Source: Bhargavaea cecembensis (lineage in GTDB: Bacteria > Bacillota > Bacilli > Bacillales_A > Planococcaceae). Taken from it: DNA of 64,000 nucleotides. This document shows, piece after piece, positions 25,759 to 34,311 of the stretch. The notes beneath the pieces are model-generated. The model was not told where the DNA came from and searched no databases. It saw only the letters and a program-made list of their open reading frames with translations. The position numbers and the translations under genes were made by a program. The stretch is taken from assembly GCF_001619585.1 (NCBI RefSeq), contig NZ_LQNT01000012.1:54688-118687 (forward strand), read 5' to 3'. Within the stretch, counting starts at the first letter, position 1. Each line of letters opens with the position of its first letter.

Positions 25759-26760
25759 ATGTTGAAATTGAAAAAATGGTGGCTTGGAGCATTCATGCTC
25801 GGCATCATCACGCTGCTCGCGGCATGCGGGGGCGGAGACAACGCAGCAGACGGGGACAAAGAGAAGATGGTCATCGGTTATTTCCCGAACATTGACCACG
25901 CGCCTGCGATGGTGGCAAGGGAAAATGGCTATTACGAAGAACAGCTCGGCGATGACGTCGAACTGCAGTACATCACATTCCCGGACGGCGGCACATTCAT
26001 GGCTGCACTCAAGTCGGGTGAAATCGATGCAGGGCTTGTTGGTCCCGGCCCTGTCCTGAACAACTTCTCAAACGGCGCGGATGTGAAAGTCCTGGCCGGC
26101 GCGTCTTCCGGCGGTACGGTCGTCGTTGCGAGCGAGAAAAGCGGCATCGAGTCGGTTGAAGATATGGCAGGCAAAACATTTATCACACCGGGTATCGGCT
26201 GCACGCATGACGTTCAGTTCGAAACGTATCTCCAGCAGCTCGGCAATGATGAGCTCGCTTCTTCACGGATCGGCGGCTCGCTCAATCACGTGACAGGTAA
26301 CCCGGCGTCCTATCAGGCGATGTTTGAATCCGGCAAGGTTGACCTTGCGGCAGTTCCGGAGCCATGGGCTTCGATTCTCGTCGACAACGGCGCGAAAGTC
26401 ATCATCAGCACGGAAGAGATTGCCTACGGTGAAAACCTTCCGAACACGGTACTCGTTGCAAACAACAAACTGACGGAAGAAAAGCCGGAACTCGCGGCGA
26501 AGCTGCTGGAAGCGCACAATGAATCGGTTGCGTTCATCAACGACAACCCTGAAAAGGCACAGAAAATCGCCATCGACTCCATCAAGGACCTCACGAACCA
26601 GGAAATGGACGCGAAAATTGTGGAGCAGGCGATGGGCCGCGTCACATACACGACAGAAGTCAACGAAGCAGTCCTTAAGGAATTTGGAAACTCTTCCTAT
26701 GAACTCGAGTTCCTGAAGGAAGCTCCAGAATTCGACGGACTTGTAGCGGATAAGGAATAA
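25759..26760 (+). CDS. ABC transporter substrate-binding lipoprotein (SsuA/NMT1-like)
   Basis: A 333-residue secreted lipoprotein. The lipobox LLAAC puts the modified Cys at about residue 23, followed by GGGDN. The body is of the SsuA/NMT1 type ('VIGYFPNIDHAPAMVARENGYYEE', 'DAGLVGPGPVLNNF', 'FITPGIGCTHDVQFETYLQQLG'). The exact start is uncertain: the ATG at 25759 lies directly after GGAAGGGG, while TTG codons at 25762 and 25768 are better spaced. The protein would capture the substrate outside the membrane for the two upstream subunits. Confidence 0.85.
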   Translation: MLKLKKWWLGAFMLGIITLLAACGGGDNAADGDKEKMVIGYFPNIDHAPAMVARENGYYEEQLGDDVELQYITFPDGGTFMAALKSGEIDAGLVGPGPVLNNFSNGADVKVLAGASSGGTVVVASEKSGIESVEDMAGKTFITPGIGCTHDVQFETYLQQLGNDELASSRIGGSLNHVTGNPASYQAMFESGKVDLAAVPEPWASILVDNGAKVIISTEEIAYGENLPNTVLVANNKLTEEKPELAAKLLEAHNESVAFINDNPEKAQKIAIDSIKDLTNQEMDAKIVEQAMGRVTYTTEVNEAVLKEFGNSSYELEFLKEAPEFDGLVADKE

Positions 26761-26762
26761 CC

Positions 26763-26796
26763 AAAAAAAGCGATGCCCCGGCGGCATCGCTTTTTT
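26763..26796 (+). terminator. Terminator of the ABC operon
   Basis: AGCGATGCC-5 nt-GGCATCGC is flanked by A and T runs, directly after the binding-protein stop. It can also act leftward for the PspC gene. Confidence 0.9.
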
Positions 26797-26812
26797 GAAG
26801 TGACACGAATGA

Positions 26813-27010
26813 TCATCCATCCAAATGTTTATCTGTCGGCATCACGATGGCTGCAACCAGGTAAATCATCCAGGTGATTCCGGAAGTGAAAAACCCGGAC
26901 AGGACGGTTACGATCCGGAGGATGCTTACATCAATCCCGTACCGTTCGCTGAGGCCGCCCAGTACACCTGCAAGCTGTTTTTCGCGTGTGGATCGGTAAA
27001 ATTTTCTCAT
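26813..27010 (-). CDS. PspC-domain small membrane protein
   Basis: A 65-residue protein. 'MRKFYRSTREKQLAGVLGGLSERYGIDVSILRIVTVLSGFF' is the standard PspC domain, and one or two helices follow ('GITWMIYLVAAIVMP'). PspC proteins act in membrane-stress responses. Here it stands alone, 17 kb away from the PspA-like LiaH. The ATG at 27010 has an AAGGAGTG site and is preferred over the GTG three codons upstream. A single-gene unit is likely. Confidence 0.88.
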   Translation of the reverse strand: MRKFYRSTREKQLAGVLGGLSERYGIDVSILRIVTVLSGFFTSGITWMIYLVAAIVMPTDKHLDG

Positions 27011-27062
27011 CTCGATCACTCCTTCTTATTTATATACGGATGAAGACCGCGGACAGTTCCAT

Positions 27063-27102
27063 AAAAATAAATCCCCGGCATGGAGGCCGAGGATTTATTT
27101 TT
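27063..27102 (-). terminator. Terminator of queT
   Basis: AAAAATAAATCC and GGATTTATTTTT arms enclose a GC-rich inner hairpin (CGGC/GCCG), directly downstream of the leftward queT stop. Confidence 0.8.
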
Positions 27103-27105
27103 GGT

Positions 27106-27597
27106 TTAGTCTTCAATCAATCTGCTGAAATCGATCCGTTTATTCAAGGCATTCATGACCGGCACGCCGACAATCATGACGATAAACTCACTGATAGCAA
27201 GCGTGGCATAGGTGAACCAGAACGGGAAGCCGAGTGCCAGGTTCAGCGAGATCGCGATGATGAACATCGTGAACGTGAACACGAGCGTGTTCGCAACCAT
27301 TCCTTTTACGCGCCCTTTTACAAACTTGCACAGCAGGATCGTGATGGTCAGCGAAATAAGTGAATGGGCCACGCCGAATGTCAGGTCATACCAGCCGAGC
27401 GTCGACAGCATCAGGTTCGAGATGAACACGCCGAGGACGATTCCGATCAGGTACTTTTTGTTGAACACGACGAGGTGATTGAACATCTCGGATACACGAA
27501 TCTGGATATTCGTAAAGCCGAACGGCGCAATCAGCGCGGTGACGGCGAGATATAGTGCAGCAATGACGGCATTAACAGCCATCGTTTTGATCTTCAT
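27106..27597 (-). CDS. queT: QueT: queuosine-precursor ECF transporter S component
   Basis: A 163-residue membrane protein with about five or six helices. 'NAVIAALYLAVTALIAPFGFTNIQIRVSEMFNHLVVFN' and 'GIVLGVFISNLMLSTLGWYDLTFGVAHSLI' are characteristic of the QueT family, which captures preQ1/queuosine precursors for the shared energy-coupling module. The identification is strengthened by a preQ1-I aptamer in its 5' leader that overlaps the ribosome site (AAGGGAG). No ECF ATPase genes are nearby, as expected for group II ECF systems. Confidence 0.92.
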   Translation of the reverse strand: MKIKTMAVNAVIAALYLAVTALIAPFGFTNIQIRVSEMFNHLVVFNKKYLIGIVLGVFISNLMLSTLGWYDLTFGVAHSLISLTITILLCKFVKGRVKGMVANTLVFTFTMFIIAISLNLALGFPFWFTYATLAISEFIVMIVGVPVMNALNKRIDFSRLIED

Positions 27598-27603
27598 GGT
27601 TTT

Positions 27604-27650
27604 CTCTCCCTTAGTTTTGTTATCGCGGGATGGTTACGAACCGCGCGGGA
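27604..27650 (-). ncRNA. preQ1-I riboswitch controlling queT
   Basis: On the minus strand a 5-bp stem CGCGG/CCGCG encloses TTCGTAACCAT, and the tail ATAACAAAACTAAGGGAG follows. This aligns base for base with the class I preQ1 aptamer (stem, TTC..A.C loop, A-rich tail ending CTAAGG). The tail contains the ribosome binding site, so the effect should be on translation. Confidence 0.92.
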
Positions 27651-27796
27651 TGTAAAAAGCCCGAAGTTCAATGGTATTACAGTTTGGACATCCGGGTCAA
27701 TGGGGAATGATGGCAAGAGGTGATTTGTCATCTGGATGTCAGAGTTCATCTGTATCTGGCAAAATGACACACTCGCATGTTGTTTATCGCGGTTCG

Positions 27797-27817
27797 CTGC
27801 TTTAAATTAAAGCAGCG
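27797..27817. promoter_or_regulatory. 10-1-10 palindrome upstream of copC
   Basis: The arms GCTGCTTTAA and TTAAAGCAGC are perfect with a single central base. The palindrome lies just before the ribosome site of a 17-codon leader ORF. It could be a repressor operator or a hairpin controlling the leader. Confidence 0.5.
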
Positions 27818-27830
27818 AGGAGGTCCGATT

Positions 27831-27884
27831 GTGCTGCCAACGATCGAGGAGAAGATGGACGAACACGCCCGCAGCCGGGAGTGA
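27831..27884 (+). CDS. Putative 17-residue leader ORF
   Basis: A GTG codon 6 nt after GAGGAGGT opens an ORF encoding MLPTIEEKMDEHARSRE, which stops 47 bp before copC. The ribosome site is stronger than that of many genes here. It could be a regulatory leader peptide for the copper genes, or the remnant of a longer gene. I recognise no similarity. Confidence 0.3.
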   Translation: MLPTIEEKMDEHARSRE

Positions 27885-27931
27885 ATATAATGACTGACCT
27901 CTCAAATCACTTATTGAAAGAAGGAGATCGC

Positions 27932-28519
27932 ATGAAAAAACTGTTTCTGGCTATCGTTTTAGCCCTAACCTTGCCAAGTGCGGCAATGGCTCATTCCCAC
28001 ATGGAATCGTCAGTGCCGGAAGACGGCGCGACGGTGACTGAGCCGCTTGAGGAGGTCAGCCTGACGTTCAGTGCGGGTATCGAAGAGGGGAGCACGTTAA
28101 CCCTGACTGGAGCGGAAGGAGAGATCGCGTTTACAGATATCATCATTGAAGGAACCCAATTGACCGGTACGCTTGCCGAGCCCCTGCCGGATGGTGAGTG
28201 GACGCTTCTCTGGAATGTCATCAGTGAAGACGGCCATCCGATCGATGGAGAAATCACGTTTGAGGCGGCTGCGGGCATCTCCGCAGACGGCGCAGAGGAA
28301 GAGGATACAGTCACAGAAGAGAATGCAGCCGATGAGGAAGAGACCGGGACAGATTCTGCCGACAACGGAGAGGAAATGACGGAAGAAACTCCTGCCAATC
28401 AGGAAAATGACTCGAACCAGCAGGAAGAAGGCGGGAATCTTCTTCTGACAGTCGTGCTGTTAGTCATTGTCATTATTCTCTTGGGCGTGATCTTCAGGGC
28501 TATTCGCAGGAAGAAATGA
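27932..28519 (+). CDS. CopC-domain copper-binding membrane-anchored protein
   Basis: A 195-residue protein with a signal peptide (MKKLFLAIVLALTLPSAAMA) cut before HSHMESSVPEDGATV, so the mature N-terminus is a histidine, as in CopC proteins. The CopC fold (residues 20-115) ends with 'NVISEDGHPIDGEITFEA', containing the second metal His. An acidic, low-complexity linker follows (residues 120-165), then a C-terminal helix anchors it outside. It overlaps the CopD gene by 4 bp. The pair should handle copper at the cell surface. I chose the ATG at 27932 for its AAGAAGGAG site. Confidence 0.88.
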   Translation: MKKLFLAIVLALTLPSAAMAHSHMESSVPEDGATVTEPLEEVSLTFSAGIEEGSTLTLTGAEGEIAFTDIIIEGTQLTGTLAEPLPDGEWTLLWNVISEDGHPIDGEITFEAAAGISADGAEEEDTVTEENAADEEETGTDSADNGEEMTEETPANQENDSNQQEEGGNLLLTVVLLVIVIILLGVIFRAIRRKK

Positions 28520-29580
28520 TGACCGCGTTCACCGCACTGTCCGATTTTCTGCTGTATATCGTGATGGCAGTATTGGCGGGTGCCATTACACTCAGATTCA
28601 TTCCCGAAAGCCTGAGGCCGGACGTACAACTGGGCAAAAGGACTGAGGCTCTGCTCGCCGCAGCCATTCCGGTTCTTGGAGCAGCTCCCGTCATTCAGCT
28701 GACGTTCCTCCTTGCGCCCGAGGGCTACCGGCTGCGGGGTTTTATGGACATTTCCACGGGATTTCGTTCCGGACACAGCTTTCTCGCACTATCGGCAGCC
28801 GCCTTCCTTCTGTTGGTGGTGCTCAGATTCGGAATGAACCGGATCCTCCAGGCCCTTCTTGTCCTGGCGGCGTTTGGAGCGATCGCCTACGGCAGTCATT
28901 CCGCGACTATTGATGAACCGGGCGGCATCATCGCCCATGGGGTTCATCTGACAGCGCTGTCCGTCTGGGCGGGCATTCTATTTCTTGTTGCGGCAAAGCC
29001 TGATACCGTTTCAAACTGGCGGGGTTTCCTTAAATGGTTTACCCCGGTTGCAGCAGGGCTGATGGCGGTTATGATCGGTACAGGAATCTTCCTTATGCTG
29101 CTTGTGATGAAAGCAGGGGATTATGCGAGCTCCTGGATTCTGCCATATGGTCAGATGCTGCTGCTCAAGCATTTAAGCATCATCCCGCTTCTGGCGGCAG
29201 CAGCGATTAATGGGTTTATTGCAAAAAAGGAATATCCGCCTTCAGGGTGGCTAAAGACGGAAAGTCTCATGCTGCTGCTTGTCCTGTTCTTTACGGCTTT
29301 TATGAGCAAGCAGTCACCGCCCCATGATATCGACTCGACATTCCGGTCGGAGGGAGCGGCACCGCTGGCGGAATGGTTGTCAGGTCCTCCGGTTATGCCG
29401 ATTGATTCCCGGTTCAACCCGTCTCTGGAGGGAATCCTCTTCCTGTTGATCTCGCTGATGCTGCTTGCACTGTTCTTTATAGGAGGCCGGCGGGATTTTC
29501 CGAAGTGGCTTTCCGCCTTATTGGGGATCGGTTTCATCGCGGCGGCCTATTTAGGTCTGATGATGATCACTTCGTTCTGA
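28516..29580 (+). CDS. CopD-family copper transport membrane protein
   Basis: A 354-residue polytopic protein with about eight or nine helices. 'ATIDEPGGIIAHGVHLTALSVWAGILFLVAA' contains the His-x-x-Trp pattern typical of the CopD domain, and 'LPYGQMLLLKHLSIIPLLAAAAINGFI' fits its second half. Together with the preceding CopC gene it equals the two halves of the fused YcnJ protein of B. subtilis, which takes up copper. The start ATG overlaps the copC stop. A strong terminator follows. Confidence 0.85.
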   Translation: MMTAFTALSDFLLYIVMAVLAGAITLRFIPESLRPDVQLGKRTEALLAAAIPVLGAAPVIQLTFLLAPEGYRLRGFMDISTGFRSGHSFLALSAAAFLLLVVLRFGMNRILQALLVLAAFGAIAYGSHSATIDEPGGIIAHGVHLTALSVWAGILFLVAAKPDTVSNWRGFLKWFTPVAAGLMAVMIGTGIFLMLLVMKAGDYASSWILPYGQMLLLKHLSIIPLLAAAAINGFIAKKEYPPSGWLKTESLMLLLVLFFTAFMSKQSPPHDIDSTFRSEGAAPLAEWLSGPPVMPIDSRFNPSLEGILFLLISLMLLALFFIGGRRDFPKWLSALLGIGFIAAAYLGLMMITSF

Positions 29581-29605
29581 TGCACACCCGGGTCAGACCG
29601 AACAA

Positions 29606-29656
29606 TAAAACAGCGGAACGTCCGCTCCATCAGGGAGCGGACGTTCCGTTTTTTCT
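29606..29656. terminator. Terminator between copD and a BCCT gene
   Basis: CGGAACGTCCGCTCC-4 nt-GGAGCGGACGTTCCG with A and T runs on its two sides. It can serve both convergent genes. Confidence 0.9.
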
Positions 29657-29687
29657 TCTTTGATTGCCGGCGGGTATTGCGGGTTGA

Positions 29688-31187
29688 TTATTTTCCTTTA
29701 GCGAGCTTTTCCATCCGCTGCCGCTCTTCCTTAAGGGCCTTCAGGATTCCGATGGTCATGAGGATCATGACGAAGGAGAAGGGAAGCGCGGCGATGATGA
29801 TTGTATTCTGGATCGCCTGCAGGCCGCCTACATACAGCAGCAGGATGGCGATCATGGACTGGGAAATGCCCCAGATCAGCTTTACGGTGTTCGGCGGCGT
29901 CAGTGAGCCGTGCGTTGACTGCATGCCAAGGACGAATGTCGCCGAGTCTGCTGAAGTGATGAAGAACGACGCGATCAGAAGAATTGCGATAATCGAGAGT
30001 ACGATGGACATCGGCAGCTGGTCGAACATGTTAAAGAGGACCAGTTCCGTGGAGAAGCCGCTCAGGTCTGTGATGGAGTCGTTGACGAATGCCGCCGTCG
30101 TGCCGAACGCAGCGAACCAGAATGACGCGAACACGGTTGGGATGATGATCACGCCGAGCAGGAATTCACGGACTGTACGTCCTCGTGAGACGCGGGCGAT
30201 GAACATCCCGACAAACGGCGCCCAGGAAATCCACCATGCCCAGTAGAAGATGGTCCAGCCGTCCACGAAGCTGCGGTTATCTTCACCAAGCGGAGCGGTG
30301 CGGAAGCTCATCTGCAGCAGGTTCTGCAGATACATGCCGAATGTCTCCGTGAAGAGGTTCAGGATGAGCAGCGTCGGTCCGACGACCAGGATGATGATGA
30401 GCAGCAGGACGGCAAGCACCATGTTCGTGTTGGACAAGTATTTGATTCCCTTGCTGAGTCCGGACCATGCGGACGCGATGAACAGCACGGTCACCGCCAC
30501 GATGATCATGAACTGGGACAGGAATCCGATCTCCAGCCCGAACAGATGATTCAGGCCTGCGTTAATTTGGACAGCACCGAAGCCGAGGGAAGTCGCAACG
30601 CCGAATGCGGTCGCGAATACGGCGAGCACGTCAACGACAACTCCCCAGGGTCCGTTCATCTTGTCTCCGAAAATCGGCTTCAATGTTGAAGAAATTAACC
30701 CGGGTTCGTTTTTTCGGAACTGGAAAAAGGCAAGTGCGAGCGCGGTAATGCCATACATCGCCCATACTGGAGCCCCCCAGTGCAGATAGGAAATGGTAAG
30801 CCCTTCTTTCAGCGCGGCACCGGTGCCGGCCTCTTCCGTTGCAGGACTGATGGCGTAGTGCGATAGCGGTTCGGATGCGCCGTAGAAAACGAGCCCGATG
30901 CCCATCCCGGCGGAAAACAGCATGGCGATCCAGGTGGCCGTGGAAAAGTCCGGGCGGTCAGTGTCTTTGCCGAGCCGGATTCTTCCGTAAGGGCTGATCG
31001 CGATGATGAGCGCCATCACAAGGAAGACCGCCATCAGAAGCAGATAATACCACCCGAACGATGTGGAGACAAAGCTTTGGATATTGCCGGTGATTGATTC
31101 GTATTTTTGGGGCGCAATTACGCCGAAAACGACCGTCAGCGCAATCAGAGCCAGTGTGATATAAAAGACTTTCGAGACTTTTTTCAT
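29688..31187 (-). CDS. BCCT-family betaine/choline carrier (paralogue 1)
   Basis: A 499-residue Na+-coupled carrier with 12 helices. 'MGIGLVFYGASEPLSHY' and the tryptophan-rich helix 'WTIFYWAWWISWAPFVGMFIARVSRGRTVREF' are the family signature, and 'ITSADSATFVLGMQSTHGSLTPPN' follows. It resembles OpuD-type glycine betaine carriers used in osmoprotection. The ATG has an AGGGGGAA site. A SigB-like promoter sits about 40 bp upstream. The next gene upstream is a close paralogue on the same strand, suggesting tandem duplication with separate promoters. Confidence 0.9.
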   Translation of the reverse strand: MKKVSKVFYITLALIALTVVFGVIAPQKYESITGNIQSFVSTSFGWYYLLLMAVFLVMALIIAISPYGRIRLGKDTDRPDFSTATWIAMLFSAGMGIGLVFYGASEPLSHYAISPATEEAGTGAALKEGLTISYLHWGAPVWAMYGITALALAFFQFRKNEPGLISSTLKPIFGDKMNGPWGVVVDVLAVFATAFGVATSLGFGAVQINAGLNHLFGLEIGFLSQFMIIVAVTVLFIASAWSGLSKGIKYLSNTNMVLAVLLLIIILVVGPTLLILNLFTETFGMYLQNLLQMSFRTAPLGEDNRSFVDGWTIFYWAWWISWAPFVGMFIARVSRGRTVREFLLGVIIIPTVFASFWFAAFGTTAAFVNDSITDLSGFSTELVLFNMFDQLPMSIVLSIIAILLIASFFITSADSATFVLGMQSTHGSLTPPNTVKLIWGISQSMIAILLLYVGGLQAIQNTIIIAALPFSFVMILMTIGILKALKEERQRMEKLAKGK

Positions 31188-31223
31188 GATTCCCCCTGTA
31201 AAATGGTTTGGCCTGACAATCAG

Positions 31224-31249
31224 TTTCCCACCATATCAGACTTTTTAAC
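31224..31249 (-). promoter_or_regulatory. SigB-like promoter of BCCT paralogue 1
   Basis: On the minus strand GTTAAA (31244-31249), 14 bp, GGGAAA (31224-31229). It shares GGTGGG-AACTG with the promoter of the second paralogue. Confidence 0.5.
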
Positions 31250-31358
31250 CAACCGCAAACCGATTTGTGTGATAATTTTCATCCGACAACGAATCCTGAC
31301 GCCTGAAATCAGAATAACCACGCGCTTCCAGGCAGGAAGGGAATGAACGGTATTACTT

Positions 31359-32873
31359 TTACTTGCTGCGTACTTGCTTCCCTTTTGCGAGTTCTTCCAT
31401 GCGACGGCGCTCGATCTTCAGTGCCTTGTACGTACTGTAAGTCATCAGGATCAAAATCACGGAAAACGGCAGCGCAGCGATAATGATTGTGTTCTGGATG
31501 GCCTGCAGCCCGCCGACATAAAGAAGTAGGGCGGCGATGCCGGATTGGGCGACGCCCCAGATCAGTTTGACCTGGTTCGGCGGAGTCAGTGATCCGTTGG
31601 TCGACTGGATACCCAGGACAAAGGTCGCCGAGTCCGCGGATGTGATAAAGAACGACGCAATCAAGAGAATGGCGATGCCGGACAGGATGATCGACAGCGG
31701 AAGCTGATCAAACACATTAAATAGAACAAGTTCTGTCGCAAGGTCGCTCAGATCCGTTCCCGAATTGTGGACATGGGCCGCTGTCGTGCCGAAAGAGGCA
31801 AACCATAAGATGGAGAACAGGGTCGGGATGAATATGACAACAAGCAGGAATTCGCGGATTGTTCGACCGCGGGAAACCCGTGCGATGAACATGCCCACAA
31901 ACGGTGCCCAGGAGATCCACCATGCCCAGTAGAAGATTGTCCAGCCTTCGACGAAGCTGCGGTTGTCTCCGGAAAGCGGGGCGGAGCGGAAACTCAGCTG
32001 GATCAGGTTCTGGAAGTGCGTACCGAGCGTTTCCGTAAACAGGTTGAGAATCAGAAGCGTCGGACCTACGATGACCACAAAAATCAGCAAAAGAACGGCA
32101 AGGACCATGTTCGTGTTCGACAGGTACTTGATCCCCTTGCTGAGACCGGACCAGGCAGAAATCATAAACAGGATGGTCACGACCGAAATGATCACGAACT
32201 GTGCGGCAAAGCCGATCTCCACGCCAAAAAGATGATTGAGTCCCCCGTTAATTTGAACAGCACCGAAGCCGAGTGACGAGGCAACTCCGAAGGCGGTTGC
32301 GAAGACGGCCAGCACATCGACGGCAATGCCCCATGGACCGTTCATCTTGTCACCGAAGATCGGCTTCATTGTTGCAGAAATTAAACCGGGTTCATTTTTG
32401 CGGAATTGGAAAAAGGCGAGTGCCAGTGCCGTGATCCCGTACATGGCCCATGGCGGAACGCCCCAATGAAGATAAGTCGACACCAGGCTGTCCTTCAGAG
32501 CTGCCTCCGTGCCGGGTTCTTCCGTTGGCGGGTTGACCGCAAAGTGGGTAAGAGGTTCGGCTGCCCCGTAGAAGACGAGCCCGATCCCCATCCCTGCAGA
32601 AAACAGCATGGCCACCCATGTGGGTGTCGAGAAATCCGGGCGGTCGGTATCTTTCCCGAGCCGGATCCTGCCGTACGGGCTGAGAGCGATAATCAGAGAG
32701 ATCAGTACAAATGCGGCCATGATCAGCAAGTAATACCATCCGAAATTCGTGAGGATAAAGGACTGGATGTTGCCCGTGACCGTTTCATACTGTTTGGGCA
32801 CAATGACACCGAATAACACGGCTGCGGCAATCAGTGCGATTGTAATGTAAAAGACATTCGTGACTTTTTTCAT
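31359..32873 (-). CDS. BCCT-family betaine/choline carrier (paralogue 2)
   Basis: A 504-residue carrier closely similar throughout to its neighbour: 'MGIGLVFYGAAEPLTHF', 'WTIFYWAWWISWAPFVGMFIARVSRGRTIREF', 'ITSADSATFVLGIQSTNGSLTPPN'. Differences concentrate in the loops and at the C-terminal tail (KGKQVRSK). I chose the ATG at 32873 after AAAGGGGGAACC. Its own SigB-like promoter has GGGTAA at -10. The 171-bp gap to the first paralogue holds that gene's promoter, so the two are independent units. The substrate is likely glycine betaine or a related compatible solute. Confidence 0.9.
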   Translation of the reverse strand: MKKVTNVFYITIALIAAAVLFGVIVPKQYETVTGNIQSFILTNFGWYYLLIMAAFVLISLIIALSPYGRIRLGKDTDRPDFSTPTWVAMLFSAGMGIGLVFYGAAEPLTHFAVNPPTEEPGTEAALKDSLVSTYLHWGVPPWAMYGITALALAFFQFRKNEPGLISATMKPIFGDKMNGPWGIAVDVLAVFATAFGVASSLGFGAVQINGGLNHLFGVEIGFAAQFVIISVVTILFMISAWSGLSKGIKYLSNTNMVLAVLLLIFVVIVGPTLLILNLFTETLGTHFQNLIQLSFRSAPLSGDNRSFVEGWTIFYWAWWISWAPFVGMFIARVSRGRTIREFLLVVIFIPTLFSILWFASFGTTAAHVHNSGTDLSDLATELVLFNVFDQLPLSIILSGIAILLIASFFITSADSATFVLGIQSTNGSLTPPNQVKLIWGVAQSGIAALLLYVGGLQAIQNTIIIAALPFSVILILMTYSTYKALKIERRRMEELAKGKQVRSK

Positions 32874-32911
32874 GGTTCCCCCTTTAAAAGTGCAAGTGAT
32901 TATGAATACAG

Positions 32912-32937
32912 TTACCCACCTTAACAAAAACAGAAAC
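32912..32937 (-). promoter_or_regulatory. SigB-like promoter of BCCT paralogue 2
   Basis: On the minus strand GTTTCT (32932-32937), 14 bp, GGGTAA (32912-32917), close to the SigB consensus GTTTNN-N14-GGGWAW. Confidence 0.6.
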
Positions 32938-33029
32938 CGATTGTAAACGGGCTTAAGGAAAAATGAAGGTTCGGACGGCCATCTGGTTATGATATAGTCG
33001 AATCAGAATAATGGGACAAAGGGGGAGTC

Positions 33030-33944
33030 ATGATGAATCTGCTGCCGTTTATCAGTGTGCTGATCGGCGCTATTTTGTGGGGAACGACAGGTACCGCGCA
33101 ATCCTACCTTCCCGAGAGCGTCCAGCCGCTGACGGTCGGTGCGCTCCGGCTTGCCGGCGGCGGATTGATCCTCCTGTTCTTCGCGTTTGCGATGCGCCAG
33201 GTGAACTTTGGGGAGTGGCCATGGCGGGCGACGCTGGTTGCGGCCATTGCCATGGCTCTGTTCCAGCCGTTCTTCTTCGGCTCGGTCCGACTGACGGGCA
33301 TCGCGGTCGGCACGGTTACGGGAATCGGAAGTGCGCCGGTTTTCGCTGGGTTCATTGAATGGATCATCCTGAAGCGGAAACCATCCAATAGATGGGCAAT
33401 GGCCACGGTCCTCGCCGTCTTGGGGTGTGCCCTGCTTCTATTGACCGGCGATAATGTCACGGTCAATCCTGCAGGTATCCTGCTCGCGCTCGGTGCCGGT
33501 CTTACATTTGCTGCTTATTCAATGACAAGCAAGATCGTACTGGAGTTTGCGGAACCGGCAGCGTCGGTCGGTGTCATCTTCACAATCAGTGCCCTGATCC
33601 TGTCGCCGTTTCTGTTCATTTATCCGTTGGACGGCATCCGTTCCCAGGAAGGGATTTCGGTGATCGTCTACATCGCGATTGCCGCTACAGCAGTCGCCTA
33701 CCTGCTTTATTCATCAGGATTAAAGGAGATCCCGGCGGCCACCGCCGTCACGCTGTCGCTCGCCGAGCCGCTCACGGCTGCGATCCTCGGCGTTGCCATT
33801 GTCGGCGAGGAACTCAACTTCTTCGCCTGGATGGGCGTCGGGCTGCTGCTTGGGGGACTGATCGTCCTGACAGTCGGCAAGCGCGGCCCCGATGAGGTGG
33901 AAGCGCCCTATTTCCGCAAGGGGATCCGGACAAAGAAGGAATAA
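33030..33944 (+). CDS. EamA/DMT-family transporter
   Basis: A 304-residue protein with ten helices in two EamA repeats: 'LIGAILWGTTGTAQSYLPE' opens the first, and 'GAGLTFAAYSMTSKIVLEFAEPAASVG' the second. 'LAEPLTAAILGVAIVGEELNFFAWMGVGLLLGG' is the typical end. Family members export amino acids or metabolites; the substrate is not visible. Two ATGs (33030, 33033) follow AAAGGGGGAG. It is a single-gene unit ending at a hairpin shared with the next, convergent gene. Confidence 0.85.
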   Translation: MMNLLPFISVLIGAILWGTTGTAQSYLPESVQPLTVGALRLAGGGLILLFFAFAMRQVNFGEWPWRATLVAAIAMALFQPFFFGSVRLTGIAVGTVTGIGSAPVFAGFIEWIILKRKPSNRWAMATVLAVLGCALLLLTGDNVTVNPAGILLALGAGLTFAAYSMTSKIVLEFAEPAASVGVIFTISALILSPFLFIYPLDGIRSQEGISVIVYIAIAATAVAYLLYSSGLKEIPAATAVTLSLAEPLTAAILGVAIVGEELNFFAWMGVGLLLGGLIVLTVGKRGPDEVEAPYFRKGIRTKKE

Positions 33945-33949
33945 AAATA

Positions 33950-33982
33950 AATGGGCAGCCGTCTCTGACGGCTGCCCGTTTC
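33950..33982. terminator. Bidirectional terminator
   Basis: GGGCAGCCGTC-3 nt-GACGGCTGCCC with A-rich and T-rich flanks, between the convergent EamA gene and the 52-residue gene. Confidence 0.8.
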
Positions 33983-33984
33983 AT

Positions 33985-34143
33985 TCATTCTTCTTTTTTC
34001 CCGCTCCGGGGCTTCTGCTTTTTAGCCGCTTCATTCTGACCGATGACGCCCATGTCGTCGATGCTGATGTCATAGCCGTAGCCGTATTCCTCACGGTTTT
34101 TCGTGTTGCCGGGTTTTTTGTGCTCTTTCTTGTTTTTGCTCAT
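33985..34143 (-). CDS. Small basic hydrophilic protein, unknown
   Basis: A 52-residue protein, MSKNKKEHKKPGNTKN..., lysine-rich at both ends with a central 'EEYGYGYDISIDDMGVIGQNEAAKK'. There is no signal or membrane helix. The ATG at 34143 follows GGAGGTGCATC; the longer frame upstream lacks a ribosome site. Size and composition recall small soluble proteins made in sporulating or stressed bacilli, but I do not recognise a family. It is likely monocistronic. Confidence 0.65.
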   Translation of the reverse strand: MSKNKKEHKKPGNTKNREEYGYGYDISIDDMGVIGQNEAAKKQKPRSGKKEE

Positions 34144-34311
34144 GATGCACCTCCGATTCCAGAATGCCCGGGAAGGGAGCGCTTCATTCATCAGCCCGCC
34201 AGGTCAGAACCTGCTCCGCATTTCTTCCTTAAGAAAATCTTCATCTTTCCCCTTCTTTTTTCTTCAGTTTTCCGCGGTACAATGAACTCAACATGAAAGG
34301 GGCGGCTCTGT

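Larger units (their letters stand above)
27598..27931. other. 334-bp divergent region queT/copC
   Basis: It contains the preQ1-I aptamer at the queT side. On the copC side it holds a near-perfect palindrome (27797-27817, arms GCTGCTTTAA/TTAAAGCAGC) and a 17-codon ORF (27831-27884) with a GGAGGT site. The stretch 27655-27780 shows nothing I can name. Confidence 0.6.
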
